Source: Methanomicrobia archaeon
Lineage (GTDB): Archaea; Halobacteriota; Bog-38; Methanoflorentales; Methanoflorentaceae
DNA length: 64,000 nt
NCBI GenBank assembly: GCA_015660915.1
Contig: JACTTZ010000016.1
Coordinates: forward strand, 1 to 64,000
Reading direction: 5' to 3'
The stretch's first letter is position 1. Each line of letters starts with the position of its first letter. The notes under the pieces were generated by a model. It saw only the letters and a program-made list of their open reading frames with translations, was not told the origin of the DNA and did not search any database. Below, one piece after another: positions 44,934 through 54,435 of this stretch. Made by a program: the position numbers and the translations under genes.

Positions 44934-45467
44934 CTAGTCCGTTTCGAGTTCGCGTGCCTCCCGACTCTTAAGCTGCGCCCTGTTTTTTATGTACGGGACG
45001 AGGCCCCCCGCTTCTATGATGTTTCTGATGAATGCGGGGAAAGGGGATATTGTGTACTCCTTTTTTTGTGTCTCGTTGTAGATTTTACCCTTTTCTAAAT
45101 CAACGTGTAGAATATCTCCATCCTCGATTTCGGTCGTATCGCATTCGACAACGGGAAGCCCTATGTCTATGGCATTTCGAAAAAAAATCCGTGCAAACGA
45201 ACGCGCGATCACGATGCCGACGTTGTCCTTTAGAGCCAGAGGAGCATGCTCTCTTGAGGAACCGCAACCGAAATTCTCTCCGGCGACGACGATGTCGCCT
45301 TTGATGACCTGACTCGCAAAGTTTGGGCGTACGTTTTCGAAGGCGTGCTTTGCGAGGTCTTGTGATGAGTTGAGCACTAGATACTTGCCTGGGATAATTG
45401 CATCGGTATCGACGTTGTCTCCAAACTTCCACACTCTGCCTGTAATATGCGCTTTTGATCTCGTCAT
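44934..45467 (-). CDS. leuD: 3-isopropylmalate dehydratase small subunit
   Basis: A 177-residue swivelling domain of isopropylmalate isomerase: RVWKFGDNVDTDAIIPGKYL, the GENFGCGSSREHAPLALK motif and ARIFFRNAIDIGLPVVE. It pairs with LeuC to isomerise 2- to 3-isopropylmalate. Placed between leuC (nine bases upstream) and leuB. A homologous pair, homoaconitase, has the same signatures. Confidence 0.94.
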   Translation of the reverse strand: MTRSKAHITGRVWKFGDNVDTDAIIPGKYLVLNSSQDLAKHAFENVRPNFASQVIKGDIVVAGENFGCGSSREHAPLALKDNVGIVIARSFARIFFRNAIDIGLPVVECDTTEIEDGDILHVDLEKGKIYNETQKKEYTISPFPAFIRNIIEAGGLVPYIKNRAQLKSREARELETD

Positions 45468-45476
45468 GCTCCGCTC

Positions 45477-46721
45477 CTAGTGCGTTCTTGGATCGGCTAT
45501 TACGCCGTCGATGGCGGACGCCGCCGCGGTCGCAGGGGAACATAGATAGACAGAAGCCCACGGGCTTCCCTGCCTGCCGACGAAGTTCCGGTTTGACGTG
45601 CTGAGGCCCACCTCACCCGGACCCAGTATTCCAAACGATCCGCCCATACACGGGCCGCAGCATGGGGCTTCAACGAGGGCGCCGCTGTCGGTAAAGATAT
45701 CAATAAGACCCGTTTTTAACGCCCTCCGATACTCGGTTCTCGAAGCGGGAACCACAATCATCCGCACTCCTCGTGCCACTGTCTCGCCCTCTAACAGCTC
45801 AGCTGCTGCTTTTAGATCCTCGTACCGACCGTTTGTACACGAACCGATAAAGACCTGATCTATATGATAGCCTTCTACGTCGGTGACTGGCACCACGTTA
45901 TCGACTTGATGGGGCTTTGCAACCACGGGAACCATTTCGCTCGCGGTGTAGCGACGCGTGACTTTCGTTGCGTCTTCGTCTGAGCCCAGCGTGAAATCCC
46001 CGTCGACGGAGCGCTCCTCTAGAAAGACTGCCGTCGCTTCGTCGGGTGCTACGATCCCTGTTTTTCCTCCCATCTCGACTGCCATGTTGCAAAGAGTCAT
46101 CCGGTTGGCGATGTCCATGTGCTCGACGGTTTCCCCACCGAATTCACACGCCTTGTATGTGGCGCCATTTATACCAACGTCGCCTATTATCGTGAGTATT
46201 ATATCCTTGGCATAAACGCGTCGTGCGAGCTTTCCATCAACGTTGAATGCGATGGTATCTGGGACCTTAAACCAAAGCTTTCCTGAAGCGAGGGCCACCC
46301 CCATGTCTGTCGAACCAACGCCGGTGGCGAACGCCCCCACAGCTCCGTACGTGCATGTGTGTGAATCGGCGCCTATGACGAGCTCCCCCGGAAGCACGTG
46401 TCCCTTTTCGACCATAACTTGATGGCACACCCCTTCTTGCACATCGTAGTTTAGGATCCCCTCTCGTTTTGCAAACTTGCGAAGCTCCAAGTGGTTGATT
46501 GCGGCATCGACCGAGTCAGCGGGTACCTGATGGTCAAAAAGCATAATTACTTTGGTGCGATCCCACACCCGATCTGTTATCTCATAGAGCGTCTTAACGG
46601 CCAGAGGCCCCGTAATATCGTGAATCATGGCGACGTCTATCGCTGCTTCGACAAAGTCACCTGCCGTTACGACTCTTCCAGCTGAATTCGATAATATCTT
46701 CTCGGCAATAGTTTGTCCCAT
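45477..46721 (-). CDS. leuC: 3-isopropylmalate dehydratase large subunit
   Basis: 414 residues from the ATG at 46721 ([11 protein letters not shown], the usual start); an ATG three codons upstream has its purine-rich site too close. An aconitase-fold [4Fe-4S] enzyme: [33 protein letters not shown], the cluster ligand regions [14 protein letters not shown] and [11 protein letters not shown]. First gene of leuC-leuD-leuB; together with ilvD it indicates branched-chain amino acid synthesis. Confidence 0.94.
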   Translation of the reverse strand: MGQTIAEKILSNSAGRVVTAGDFVEAAIDVAMIHDITGPLAVKTLYEITDRVWDRTKVIMLFDHQVPADSVDAAINHLELRKFAKREGILNYDVQEGVCHQVMVEKGHVLPGELVIGADSHTCTYGAVGAFATGVGSTDMGVALASGKLWFKVPDTIAFNVDGKLARRVYAKDIILTIIGDVGINGATYKACEFGGETVEHMDIANRMTLCNMAVEMGGKTGIVAPDEATAVFLEERSVDGDFTLGSDEDATKVTRRYTASEMVPVVAKPHQVDNVVPVTDVEGYHIDQVFIGSCTNGRYEDLKAAAELLEGETVARGVRMIVVPASRTEYRRALKTGLIDIFTDSGALVEAPCCGPCMGGSFGILGPGEVGLSTSNRNFVGRQGSPWASVYLCSPATAAASAIDGVIADPRTH

Positions 46722-46949
46722 TCTCGACATGCCCCTTAACTAAAAACAGCGTGTAGGTCGCTGTCATAACACGCCAAAGAAGTATAAAAAATATTTCATT
46801 GCGAAGAAAGGGATCGTTCACGACAACTCTAAACGCTGTAAAGGATAGATTCTCAAAATTTCGTATATGTCTTGCCGGGGTTCGAACGGGTTCATACTCG
46901 CCGCGCCCTTTTGACAAAGTTATTAAGATAGAGGGTAGTTCTACTGAAG

Positions 46950-48392
46950 GTGCAAGGAAACGTAGACCAGCTTTCTGACGACGTGGCGAGCATTTACGAA
47001 CGCTTGGTCAATAAGATCTCGAGAGAGGAGTTCGCTGAAAAGGTCAATCAAAAGGTGGAGGACATGTCGGGCTTGTGTGATGACAAGACCGCAGCCCTGC
47101 TCGTCGCTCACGAGCTTGGCATCGATACGACCGTGCAAATCGGACAAATCGATGGGCAAACGAGAGCTGTCGCATTTGTTGGGAAGCTCTCGCGAACCTC
47201 GCCGACGAGAGAATTCTCCCGCAACGGCGAAGTAGGATATGTTGCCAATCTCGTTGTTTCTGACGAAACGGGGTCAATTCGCGTAGTCTTATGGAACGAT
47301 CTCGCAAAACACGTCGAACAGCTTCAAATTGGACAGACCCTAAAGATTGGGGGAGTCGTCAAGGAAGGGCCATATGGCTTAGAAGTGAACGCGAGAGAAA
47401 TTGAAGTCGATGAATCAGTGCCAAAAACTGAGGTAACCTCCTCTAAGGATAAAGAGACGATCGCTGACCTTATAGCAGGACTCAATGCGGTTGAAATAAG
47501 TGGTGTTATACTCGACGTCGGATCCGTACGTACTTTTTCAAAGCGCGATGGCTCAGTAGGAAAAGTCTCGAACATAACGATAGGCGATGAAACGGGAAGG
47601 GTGCGGGTAACGCTTTGGGACGATCTGGCTGAGCAGGCTGGTGATTTTGTCTCTGGGGATGTGGTTGACATCACAAACGGGTATACACGAGAGCGTTATG
47701 GACGGCTCGAAGTGCACATGGGCAGTCGCGGATCGCTCCTAAAGGGGGCACGAAGTATTGAATTCGTTGAGCAAATCATCCCCATTAGTGAGGTCAAAGC
47801 GGACGTCCCGTGTTCGGTTCAGGGAGCAATCGAGAACGTCGGCTCTCTCCGGGAATTCACTAGAAATAATGGTAGCGCCGGGCAAGTGAGAAACATCGTG
47901 CTTAAGGACGATACTGGCGAGATAAGAGTGGCCCTCTGGGGCGACAAAGCGCTCGCAATAACCGAAGAGGATACGCAAAGCAATGTCATATTGCGCGATT
48001 GCACCCCGAAAAACGGCTTTGACAATCAACTCGAACTGAGTGTTGACTGGAGAAGCGGTCTTGGTTTAGAAGGTAAGGTGGACCGGGCGCCAAGCCAAGA
48101 TGCCGTGCCGCAAGAAGGTACTAATGGAGGTATTACCGGTACAGTGATTTCATCGGCGGCGTCTGTGTGCGTCGACAACGGGATCGACTACGTGACTTTT
48201 GACAAAGCATCTAGCAGTGTGACGCTAGACGTTGGCGATGAGGTTTCCGTTGTTGGTATCAGAATGAATGACAAGTTTGCGGCTAAAAGCGTGTTAAAAA
48301 CGCCGGAGGACTTGGCACCTCAAAAACTTGCGGCAATCAAGAGAAGACTCGATGAGCTTCAGTTCGCGATCGAGAAGGAAGACGTGCGATAA
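46950..48392 (+). CDS. rpa: Replication protein A (OB-fold ssDNA-binding protein)
   Basis: A 480-residue RPA with at least three OB folds, seen as repeated FSRNGEVGYVANLVVSDETG-, FSKRDGSVGKVSNITIGDETG- and FTRNNGSAGQVRNIVLKDDTG- strands each followed by -IRVVLWND-like strands. No C-terminal zinc finger is visible, unlike the long RPA of some methanogens. It coats ssDNA in replication and repair. It has a GTG start and sits 95 bp before radA, on the same strand, a meaningful pairing because RadA loads on RPA-coated DNA. Confidence 0.92.
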   Translation: MQGNVDQLSDDVASIYERLVNKISREEFAEKVNQKVEDMSGLCDDKTAALLVAHELGIDTTVQIGQIDGQTRAVAFVGKLSRTSPTREFSRNGEVGYVANLVVSDETGSIRVVLWNDLAKHVEQLQIGQTLKIGGVVKEGPYGLEVNAREIEVDESVPKTEVTSSKDKETIADLIAGLNAVEISGVILDVGSVRTFSKRDGSVGKVSNITIGDETGRVRVTLWDDLAEQAGDFVSGDVVDITNGYTRERYGRLEVHMGSRGSLLKGARSIEFVEQIIPISEVKADVPCSVQGAIENVGSLREFTRNNGSAGQVRNIVLKDDTGEIRVALWGDKALAITEEDTQSNVILRDCTPKNGFDNQLELSVDWRSGLGLEGKVDRAPSQDAVPQEGTNGGITGTVISSAASVCVDNGIDYVTFDKASSSVTLDVGDEVSVVGIRMNDKFAAKSVLKTPEDLAPQKLAAIKRRLDELQFAIEKEDVR

Positions 48393-48417
48393 ACACTTTC
48401 GCTCTGCACTCAAAAGC

Positions 48418-48426
48418 CTTTATAGG
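48418..48426 (+). promoter_or_regulatory. TATA box of radA
   Basis: CTTTATAGG between rpa and radA, predicting a leader of about 40 bases with the ribosome site GGAGGGTGG before the ATG at 48488. So radA can be made independently of rpa. Confidence 0.5.
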
Positions 48427-48487
48427 GCACAAGTGATTAGCGTGTACGACTCTCCAAGGGTTGCGACAAAAGAGGGAGGGTGGGTAA

Positions 48488-49462
48488 ATGGAAGAAGTAG
48501 AAGAAATCGATGGTTTTAGTATCGAAGACCTGCCAGGTGTAGGCCCTGCTACCGCGGAGAAGTTGAGGGAAGCTGGTTTTAACTCAGTGGAAGCAGTTGC
48601 CGTAGCATCCCCTTCGGAGTTATCAAACGCAGCAGATCTCGGTGAGGCGACCGCCTCCAAGATCATAGTAGCGGCGCGCCAAGCTGCAGACATCGGTGGT
48701 TTTGAGACCGGTGATGTCATTCTTGAAAGAAGGCGACACGTAGGTAAACTTAAGACCGGAAGCGAGGCTTTTGATGAGCTGCTTGGGGGAGGTATGGAAA
48801 CCCAAGCGATCACCGAGCTCTACGGAGAATTTGGCTCTGGAAAGACCCAAGTTGCGCATCAGCTTGCAGTCAATGTTCAGCTCGGGCACGAACGAGGCGG
48901 TCTTGATGGATCGTGCATATTAATTGACACCGAGAACACTTTTAGACCGGAACGCATCAGCCAGATCGCAGGAGGTCTCGATCTCGATCCTGAAGGCGTG
49001 TTAAGAAATATCCACGTCGCGCGAGCACATAATTCCAATCACCAAATATTGTTAGTCGAAGCGGCAAGTGAGCTATCGGAACAGCTTAAGGCGACTGAGC
49101 GCCCTGTGAAACTCCTTATCGTAGACTCGCTTACTGCCCATTTTAGGGCGGAGTATGTCGGCAGAGGTACGCTTGCAGACAGGCAACAAAAGTTGAACAA
49201 GCATCTGCACGACCTTATGCGCTTTGGAACGTTAAACAATGCAGTCGTGCTCGTTACCAATCAAGTTCAAGCAAAACCTGATGCCTTCTTTGGCGATCCA
49301 ACGCGACCGATCGGTGGTCATATATTAGGCCATACCGCAACTTTCAGGTTGTATTTGAGAAAATCGAAGGGAGGCAAACGCATAGCACGCCTTGTAGACT
49401 CTCCAAACCTTGCTGAAGGCGAAGCGATATTTTCGGTGGAGTCAGAGGGAATACGCGACTAA
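48488..49462 (+). CDS. radA: DNA recombinase RadA
   Basis: A 324-residue archaeal RecA/Rad51. An N-terminal HhH domain (residues 11-62; [17 protein letters not shown]), then Walker A GEFGSGKT at 113-120, Walker [15 protein letters not shown], and the L2/DNA-binding and C-terminal [23 protein letters not shown]. Forms filaments for strand exchange. No intein. ATG start with a strong Shine-Dalgarno. Confidence 0.97.
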   Translation: MEEVEEIDGFSIEDLPGVGPATAEKLREAGFNSVEAVAVASPSELSNAADLGEATASKIIVAARQAADIGGFETGDVILERRRHVGKLKTGSEAFDELLGGGMETQAITELYGEFGSGKTQVAHQLAVNVQLGHERGGLDGSCILIDTENTFRPERISQIAGGLDLDPEGVLRNIHVARAHNSNHQILLVEAASELSEQLKATERPVKLLIVDSLTAHFRAEYVGRGTLADRQQKLNKHLHDLMRFGTLNNAVVLVTNQVQAKPDAFFGDPTRPIGGHILGHTATFRLYLRKSKGGKRIARLVDSPNLAEGEAIFSVESEGIRD

Positions 49463-49518
49463 ACGAGAGAAAGCTCAAGTATTTCGGAGTTGTCCTGAGC
49501 CACCGTGAAAGTGGTACC

Positions 49519-50199
49519 TTGATTAAGGCTGTAGCGTTTGATATCGACGGCACTTTAACCTTTCCTGACCGGTCATTGGAACTTACTGTTGTTAGGGCCA
49601 TTCGACAGTTGAACGTCCCTATTGTTTTAGCGACTGGCAACGTTTTGTGTTTTGTAAATGCGCTAGCGGTTAGCATCGGTAAAATCTCAGGCGTGATCGC
49701 TGAAAACGGAGGGATCGTCACAGCCGGTAAATCGAAGCTTGTTAGTGGGAATATTCATGCCTGCCTTCGTGCGGCTCAACAAATCGAAAGTAGTGGTGAG
49801 TTTACTCTTCAACGGATCAATCCTGAAGAGCGCGTTACTGAGATTGCCTACAGCAAGGACTACTTATCGACCTCTGACGTCGAATCGCTTCGCAAGATGG
49901 TGGCTCAGTGCTGTGATGGCGTTACCGTCGTCGATTCTGGGTTCGCTCTCCACGTAAAGGACGCGTGCGTCAACAAGGGCGTCGGCCTAATTGGAGTCGC
50001 GCAACTGCTTGGGGTCGCTGTCGACGAATTTGCGGCATTTGGCGACGCTGAAAATGACGTTGAAATGCTAGAGATAGCAGGGAAGGGAATCGCGGTCGGC
50101 AACGCAGATTCAAAAGCGCGAGCTGCTGCAAACTATATCGCAGAAGAGCAGTACGGCCTTGGTGTCGTTGAAGGGCTCAAATACCTGCGGCTATTGTGA
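49519..50199 (+). CDS. Phosphoglycolate phosphatase (HAD superfamily)
   Basis: A 226-residue HAD phosphatase of the archaeal TA0175 type that hydrolyses 2-phosphoglycolate. Motif I is FDIDGTLT (nucleophile Asp8, Asp10), motif II LATGN, motif III lysine in KDACVNKGVG, motif IV FGDAENDVEML. The cap domain inserts at about 80-150. The TTG start at 49519 is required to reach MIKAVAFDIDG. It follows radA by 56 bp. Confidence 0.9.
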   Translation: MIKAVAFDIDGTLTFPDRSLELTVVRAIRQLNVPIVLATGNVLCFVNALAVSIGKISGVIAENGGIVTAGKSKLVSGNIHACLRAAQQIESSGEFTLQRINPEERVTEIAYSKDYLSTSDVESLRKMVAQCCDGVTVVDSGFALHVKDACVNKGVGLIGVAQLLGVAVDEFAAFGDAENDVEMLEIAGKGIAVGNADSKARAAANYIAEEQYGLGVVEGLKYLRLL

Positions 50200-50412
50200 T
50201 GGCTTGGCTGCAAAAGAAACGCGCGATTAGCGGACAATGATGTTTCGGACAAATAGTGCAACAAGCCCAAAAAGATACATCGAGTTTGTCTAGGCTTGTG
50301 GTTCAGAAGTGCAAACTCCTGTCGCACCCTCACCCTACCCACTCGCAAACCCCCAATCCCACGAGACGAGCTGCGACATTAGCACAGCTCAGGGCGTGCA
50401 GGCGCCGTTTCA

Positions 50413-51687
50413 TCACAGTTCGAAGTACTCCTTGACGATTTTGTAGGCGCAGAACTCGCCGCACATGGTACACGTGTTTGCATCTGAAGGCATTCGTTCC
50501 TTACGAATGTTCGCTGCAGCTTGTGGGTCTATTGCCACTTTAAACTGTTTCGCCCAATCGAGTTCGTTGCGCGCTTGCGCCATCTTTAGGTCATCGTTCC
50601 TGCTGCCAAGCTTTACCATGTCCCCAACGTGAGCAGCAATGCGCGCAGATATGACTCCGAGGCGCACGTCCTCTGGATACGGTAAGGCAAGGTGCTCTGC
50701 GGGCGTAACGTAGCAGATGAAATCAGCACCATAAGAAGACGACAGAGCTGCTCCGATCGCGGCAACTATGTTGTCATAACCCGGCGCTATGTCAGTCACG
50801 AGCGGACCGAGCATATAGAAGGGCTTGTCCCTGGTTAACCGCTTTTGCAGCACCACGTTGGCTTGAATTTCATCGACAGGTATGTGTCCCGGGCCTTCAA
50901 CGATCGTTTGCACACCAAATTCGTGTGCTTTGTCTGAGAGCTCGGCATTAATTACCAGTTCTTGAATCTGGGCTCTATCGGTAGAATCGTGCACTGCGCC
51001 AGCTCGCATGCCATTTCCCATGCTGAGGGTGACGTCGTGCCGCTTGAGGATTTCAAGCAGGTAGTCAAATTCGCTGAAAAGTGGATTCTCTTTCTCGTTG
51101 TGAGCCATCCACGCTGACATTAGAGCTCCGCCTCTCGAGCAGAGGCCAGCGTGTCGTCCCTGAGCCCTCAACCTGTCCAGTGTCACCCAGTTTATTCCGG
51201 TGTGAATTGCCATGAAGTTGGTACCGAGTTTTGCTTGCTCTTCAGTCACTCTAAAGAGATCATCCTCTCGCATATCAACGATTGAGCCGGACTGCCGTGC
51301 AGCTTCAATAAACGCTTGATAGAGTGGAACGCTCCCAACGGACAGAGAAGTAGCTTCGACGATCCTCCTTCTGATTTCGTAAAAGTCACCAGCGGTGGAT
51401 AGCTCCATTATGGAGTCAGCTCCCGAGGCCTCAGCCACCTTTGTTTTTTCGACTTCGAGATCGACATCAGCGATATCGGAAGAGGTGCCAACAGAAGCGT
51501 TAACCTTGGTCTTAAGTCCTTTCCCTATTCCAATCGGTTTGGTCTCCCGATATGGACTTATAGGAATTACGATCTGCCCATTGGCAATTCCGCGACAGAC
51601 AAATTCGGGTGTGACTCCCTCATCAGAGGCGACAGTTTTCATCTCGTTTGTGATGATTCCTTGTTTTGCACTATCGATTAGGGTCAT
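50413..51687 (-). CDS. thiC: Phosphomethylpyrimidine synthase
   Basis: A 424-residue radical SAM enzyme that turns aminoimidazole ribotide into HMP phosphate for thiamine. The [4Fe-4S] site CTMCGEFCAYKI is at the extreme C-terminus, and NASVGTSSDI, MELSTAGDF, YLLEILKRHDVTLSMGNGMRAG, VEGPGHIPVDEI and MLGPLVTDIAPGYDNI are all present. Archaeal-type length, without the bacterial N-terminal extension. A leader of about 120 bases and a TATA box near 51830-51842 lie upstream. Confidence 0.96.
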   Translation of the reverse strand: MTLIDSAKQGIITNEMKTVASDEGVTPEFVCRGIANGQIVIPISPYRETKPIGIGKGLKTKVNASVGTSSDIADVDLEVEKTKVAEASGADSIMELSTAGDFYEIRRRIVEATSLSVGSVPLYQAFIEAARQSGSIVDMREDDLFRVTEEQAKLGTNFMAIHTGINWVTLDRLRAQGRHAGLCSRGGALMSAWMAHNEKENPLFSEFDYLLEILKRHDVTLSMGNGMRAGAVHDSTDRAQIQELVINAELSDKAHEFGVQTIVEGPGHIPVDEIQANVVLQKRLTRDKPFYMLGPLVTDIAPGYDNIVAAIGAALSSSYGADFICYVTPAEHLALPYPEDVRLGVISARIAAHVGDMVKLGSRNDDLKMAQARNELDWAKQFKVAIDPQAAANIRKERMPSDANTCTMCGEFCAYKIVKEYFEL

Positions 51688-52114
51688 GATTTACTCCGTG
51701 TTCTTTCAGTTCAGCCATTGTGTCGTAGCGAGGGACAATCTACTAACTGGCGATTACAGATTTCTTCCACTTAAAAGGTATTGGTCCCCTTAGTCTGATT
51801 TTAGTTAATGAAGGATTATTTCTGAAAAACTATAATATATTTTTAATTGCAATAAGAACAGTAGTTTTGATATTAATATTGTTTCGTTTCACAAAAGAGC
51901 ACTTGTTTAGATAAACAAAAGTTGAGCTTAATCAATTTTTGATGATTTCGCTCGCCACGTTACGTTACACGTAAATCACTTCTGCAAACGCGTTTGGCGG
52001 CGACCAAACTAGAAGTTCGGTATGTTTCCGTGCGACCATCTGTATCGCTGCCGGCCGAACAGCGAAGAGACTACCGGGGACATTTGACCTTCACTCTAAG
52101 CAGTGACTATAACG
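51688..52114. promoter_or_regulatory. AT-rich regulatory region upstream of thiC
   Basis: Strongly AT-rich at 51790-51950. On the minus strand a TATA-like AAATATATTATAG lies near 51829-51841, giving thiC a 5' leader of about 120 bases. A perfect inverted repeat TTGTTTA-GA-TAAACAA is at 51903-51918, likely a transcription factor site. I see no TPP riboswitch core in the leader. On the other side lies the 3' end of thyA. Confidence 0.5.
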
Positions 52115-52762
52115 CTATCTCTTATACCTGCTCAGTAGCGCGAGAGCTTCATCCCAGTTGTAATCATATATGTGCATCGAGTTGCCAACCGTGCACAACG
52201 TCCCCATCTTGAGTCCTGTAGGTTCCAAAAGCTCCTTTTTGACTAGCGAAAGAAACGCATTGATGTTAGCTTCATATGCTTGAAAAACGTCCCAACTGCG
52301 ATACATGATATGGACGTCAAGCCTCTCATTGCCGTGTAGATAAACCCACATCCTCTGAAAGCACGGTTGGTCTTCTTCCTTCAGGCAGTCAATTTGGGGA
52401 ATCCACGTAATTGCCTGAATACGCTTCGATCCGACCCGTTTCTTCAGTAGCTGGTCTTTCATCCAAGCCAACTGATCAATTCCGTGGCCCTCTATTAGTC
52501 GTTCTAGGTACGTGTATTCGAAGTGGTGTTGATGCAGGTAAGCGCGATCGAACTGTTTCTTATATTCCTCGACTCGAGCTTTTGAACAAAAAGCATCACC
52601 TTTATGCCAACCGAGGGTTGGCTTATCGATTTCGATCATACCCATTAGGATCTGGCGCGCTTTAACTCCGTACTCGGTGTCCACCACGTTGCCAAATTCC
52701 ATAATGTGTCTGACTGCCTTGTACCACGCCTCAGGAAGAGTCAGCGTTGTTATGGACATCAT
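52115..52762 (-). CDS. thyA: Thymidylate synthase, archaeal ThyA type
   Basis: A 215-residue protein resembling archaeal MTH774-type ThyA, shorter than the bacterial enzyme. The catalytic cysteine is probably that of QPCFQRMWVYLHG, followed by DVHIMYRSWDVFQAYEANI (the RS-x-D substrate motif) and TVGNSMHIYDYNWDEA, the equivalent of the H-I-Y substrate motif. The folate-binding loops are reduced, as in the archaeal enzymes, which may use a methanopterin cofactor. The motif likeness is clear though distant. Confidence 0.85.
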   Translation of the reverse strand: MMSITTLTLPEAWYKAVRHIMEFGNVVDTEYGVKARQILMGMIEIDKPTLGWHKGDAFCSKARVEEYKKQFDRAYLHQHHFEYTYLERLIEGHGIDQLAWMKDQLLKKRVGSKRIQAITWIPQIDCLKEEDQPCFQRMWVYLHGNERLDVHIMYRSWDVFQAYEANINAFLSLVKKELLEPTGLKMGTLCTVGNSMHIYDYNWDEALALLSRYKR

Positions 52763-52883
52763 CTTTTGGCATCACCTGAATGTTCCGCACGGCCACGTGA
52801 ACGCTTCGCAAATCGGGTGGATGCACGCTGTTCCGCTCTGAAGCGTGAGCCACTTCTACAGATCTGCTGCGCGAAGGAAAAAA

Positions 52884-53021
52884 GCCTCGGGAGGGATTTG
52901 AACCCCCGACCTATTGATAACTTGCTCCGCAACATAAAGTACCAGCAGGCGAATCGATGCGCGAGGCGTTTTGCGTAAACAGTTACAAGTCAATCGCTCT
53001 TCCAAGCTGAGCCACCGAGGC
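52884..53021 (-). tRNA. tRNA-Thr (anticodon TGT) with intron
   Basis: Minus strand, 138 bases with a 65-base intron at 52919-52983, giving a mature tRNA of 73. Acceptor GCCTCGG/CCGAGGC, D-arm GGCTCAGCTTGGAAGAGC, anticodon stem ATTGA/TCAAT, anticodon TGT, T-arm GGGGTTCAAATCCC. The intron is at the canonical 37/38 site. A bulge-helix-bulge can be drawn: CTTG pairs with CAAG, flanked by the three-base bulges TAA and TTA. No encoded CCA. Confidence 0.93.
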
Positions 53022-53115
53022 GCTTTGAGGCGATTTTATGTATGCCCCCGATACTTATACGTTTTTAGTGTATCGCTACAAGGCGTTGGATTCACGAAAA
53101 GGAAAGCAAGCGTAC

Positions 53116-54327
53116 TCATTCGAAATCGCTGGCCTCGATGAGCGCCTGAACTCCGGGCAAGCTTTCCCCAGCCAAGAAATCTATGCATGCGCCCCCTCCG
53201 GTTGATACGTGAGTGATATGCTTGTCAACACCGATGTTTCGTGCAGCGGCTGCGATGTGGCCCCCACCCAATATCGAGAATTTCGACTGGGCCGCCGCTT
53301 TTAGCGTTTCATAGGTTCCGAGCGCAAACGCTTTTTGTTCGAATACTCCGGCGGGGCCGTTAATCACAACGGTACCTGCAGCTTTGAGTTCTGCCGAATA
53401 CGCCACAATCGTTTCTATGCCGATATCCTGTATTGGATAGGCCTTCGGTAATGCGGAAATCGGCGTCTCTAGACGCTTACCGTTGTCGTTCAAAGCCACG
53501 TCAAGAGGCATTATAATTTTCCCATCGTAGTTGTCAAGCAGTCTTTTGCAAATCTCGACATAGTTTCCATGTCCCGATGATTTTATATAATCGAGGCTTG
53601 GGGGTCCAATGTCGACTCCCGATGCTGCCAAAAAGATGTTCGCTACGAGGCCCGTGACAAGCACCTTGTCAGCGCTGCCTTTCGAGAGAACGTGTTCAAT
53701 CACTTTGATACTGTCGTCTGCCTTCGCCCCTCCGAGCATGAACAGTCGCGGCCGTTGAGAGGTGGTAAGCGCCTTTGTGAGCATTTCGACCTCTCGCTCC
53801 ATCAACTTACCTGCTCCCGAAGTCAACGCCCGCGGAAAAGCGATAATTGAAGTTTGTGCGCGGTGCGCAGTTCCAAACGCGTCATTAAGATACATATCAC
53901 ATAACAGGGACAGCTGTGTAACGAGATGCGTCTTAGCGAGATCTTCGACGGGGGCCTTGAGCATCTCTTCCGAACTAAACCTTACGTTCTCGAGGAGGAT
54001 GATGTCCCCTATCTCCATTCCTTTTATCGATTGTCGGACGTTATGTCCGTAAATGTCGTCGACATACGCAACGTCTTTTCCGAGGAGCGAGGAGAGCTTC
54101 TCGGTGTGCCGCTCCATCGTGGTGAAATCCCGCTTCCCCGGCCGGGACTGATGGGCAAGGAGCACCGTCTTTGCATCATCTAAGGCTTTAATGGTGGGAA
54201 TATGGCCGCGAAAACGAATGTCATCGAGAATTTCCCCGTTAGGGCCAATAGGTGAATTCAAGTCAACGCGCACCAGGACAACTCGTCCGTGCGTATCGAG
54301 CTCATCCATCGTGAGAAATGGCGGCAT
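53116..54327 (-). CDS. pgk: Phosphoglycerate kinase
   Basis: A 403-residue PGK from the ATG at 54327 (MPPFLTMDELDTHGRVVLVRVDLNSPI); a TTG two codons upstream is open, but a TATA box at about 54349-54360 puts the transcript start close to the ATG. VLLAHQSRPGK, LLENVRFSSEEM and the C-terminal STGGGACIDFLAGESLPGVQAL are the family motifs. Archaeal length. It acts in glycolysis and gluconeogenesis. Confidence 0.95.
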   Translation of the reverse strand: MPPFLTMDELDTHGRVVLVRVDLNSPIGPNGEILDDIRFRGHIPTIKALDDAKTVLLAHQSRPGKRDFTTMERHTEKLSSLLGKDVAYVDDIYGHNVRQSIKGMEIGDIILLENVRFSSEEMLKAPVEDLAKTHLVTQLSLLCDMYLNDAFGTAHRAQTSIIAFPRALTSGAGKLMEREVEMLTKALTTSQRPRLFMLGGAKADDSIKVIEHVLSKGSADKVLVTGLVANIFLAASGVDIGPPSLDYIKSSGHGNYVEICKRLLDNYDGKIIMPLDVALNDNGKRLETPISALPKAYPIQDIGIETIVAYSAELKAAGTVVINGPAGVFEQKAFALGTYETLKAAAQSKFSILGGGHIAAAARNIGVDKHITHVSTGGGACIDFLAGESLPGVQALIEASDFE

Positions 54328-54435
54328 AGTCAAAACTTATGTCGAAACGTAACATATAAGCGTATCTAATTGTGGTTAAAACGATTTAGCAGCGAGTTTT
54401 GCACCTGCTGCGTAGTACGCCACGTAACAATAAGA

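Noticed and set aside
46850-46910. GGGGTTCGAACGGG resembling a tRNA T-arm
   Set aside because: The flanks do not form an acceptor stem or anticodon arm.
51688-51810. Possible TPP riboswitch in the thiC leader
   Set aside because: A TGAACTGAAAG-like stretch is present, but the conserved CTGAGA and the second pyrophosphate-sensor motif are missing.
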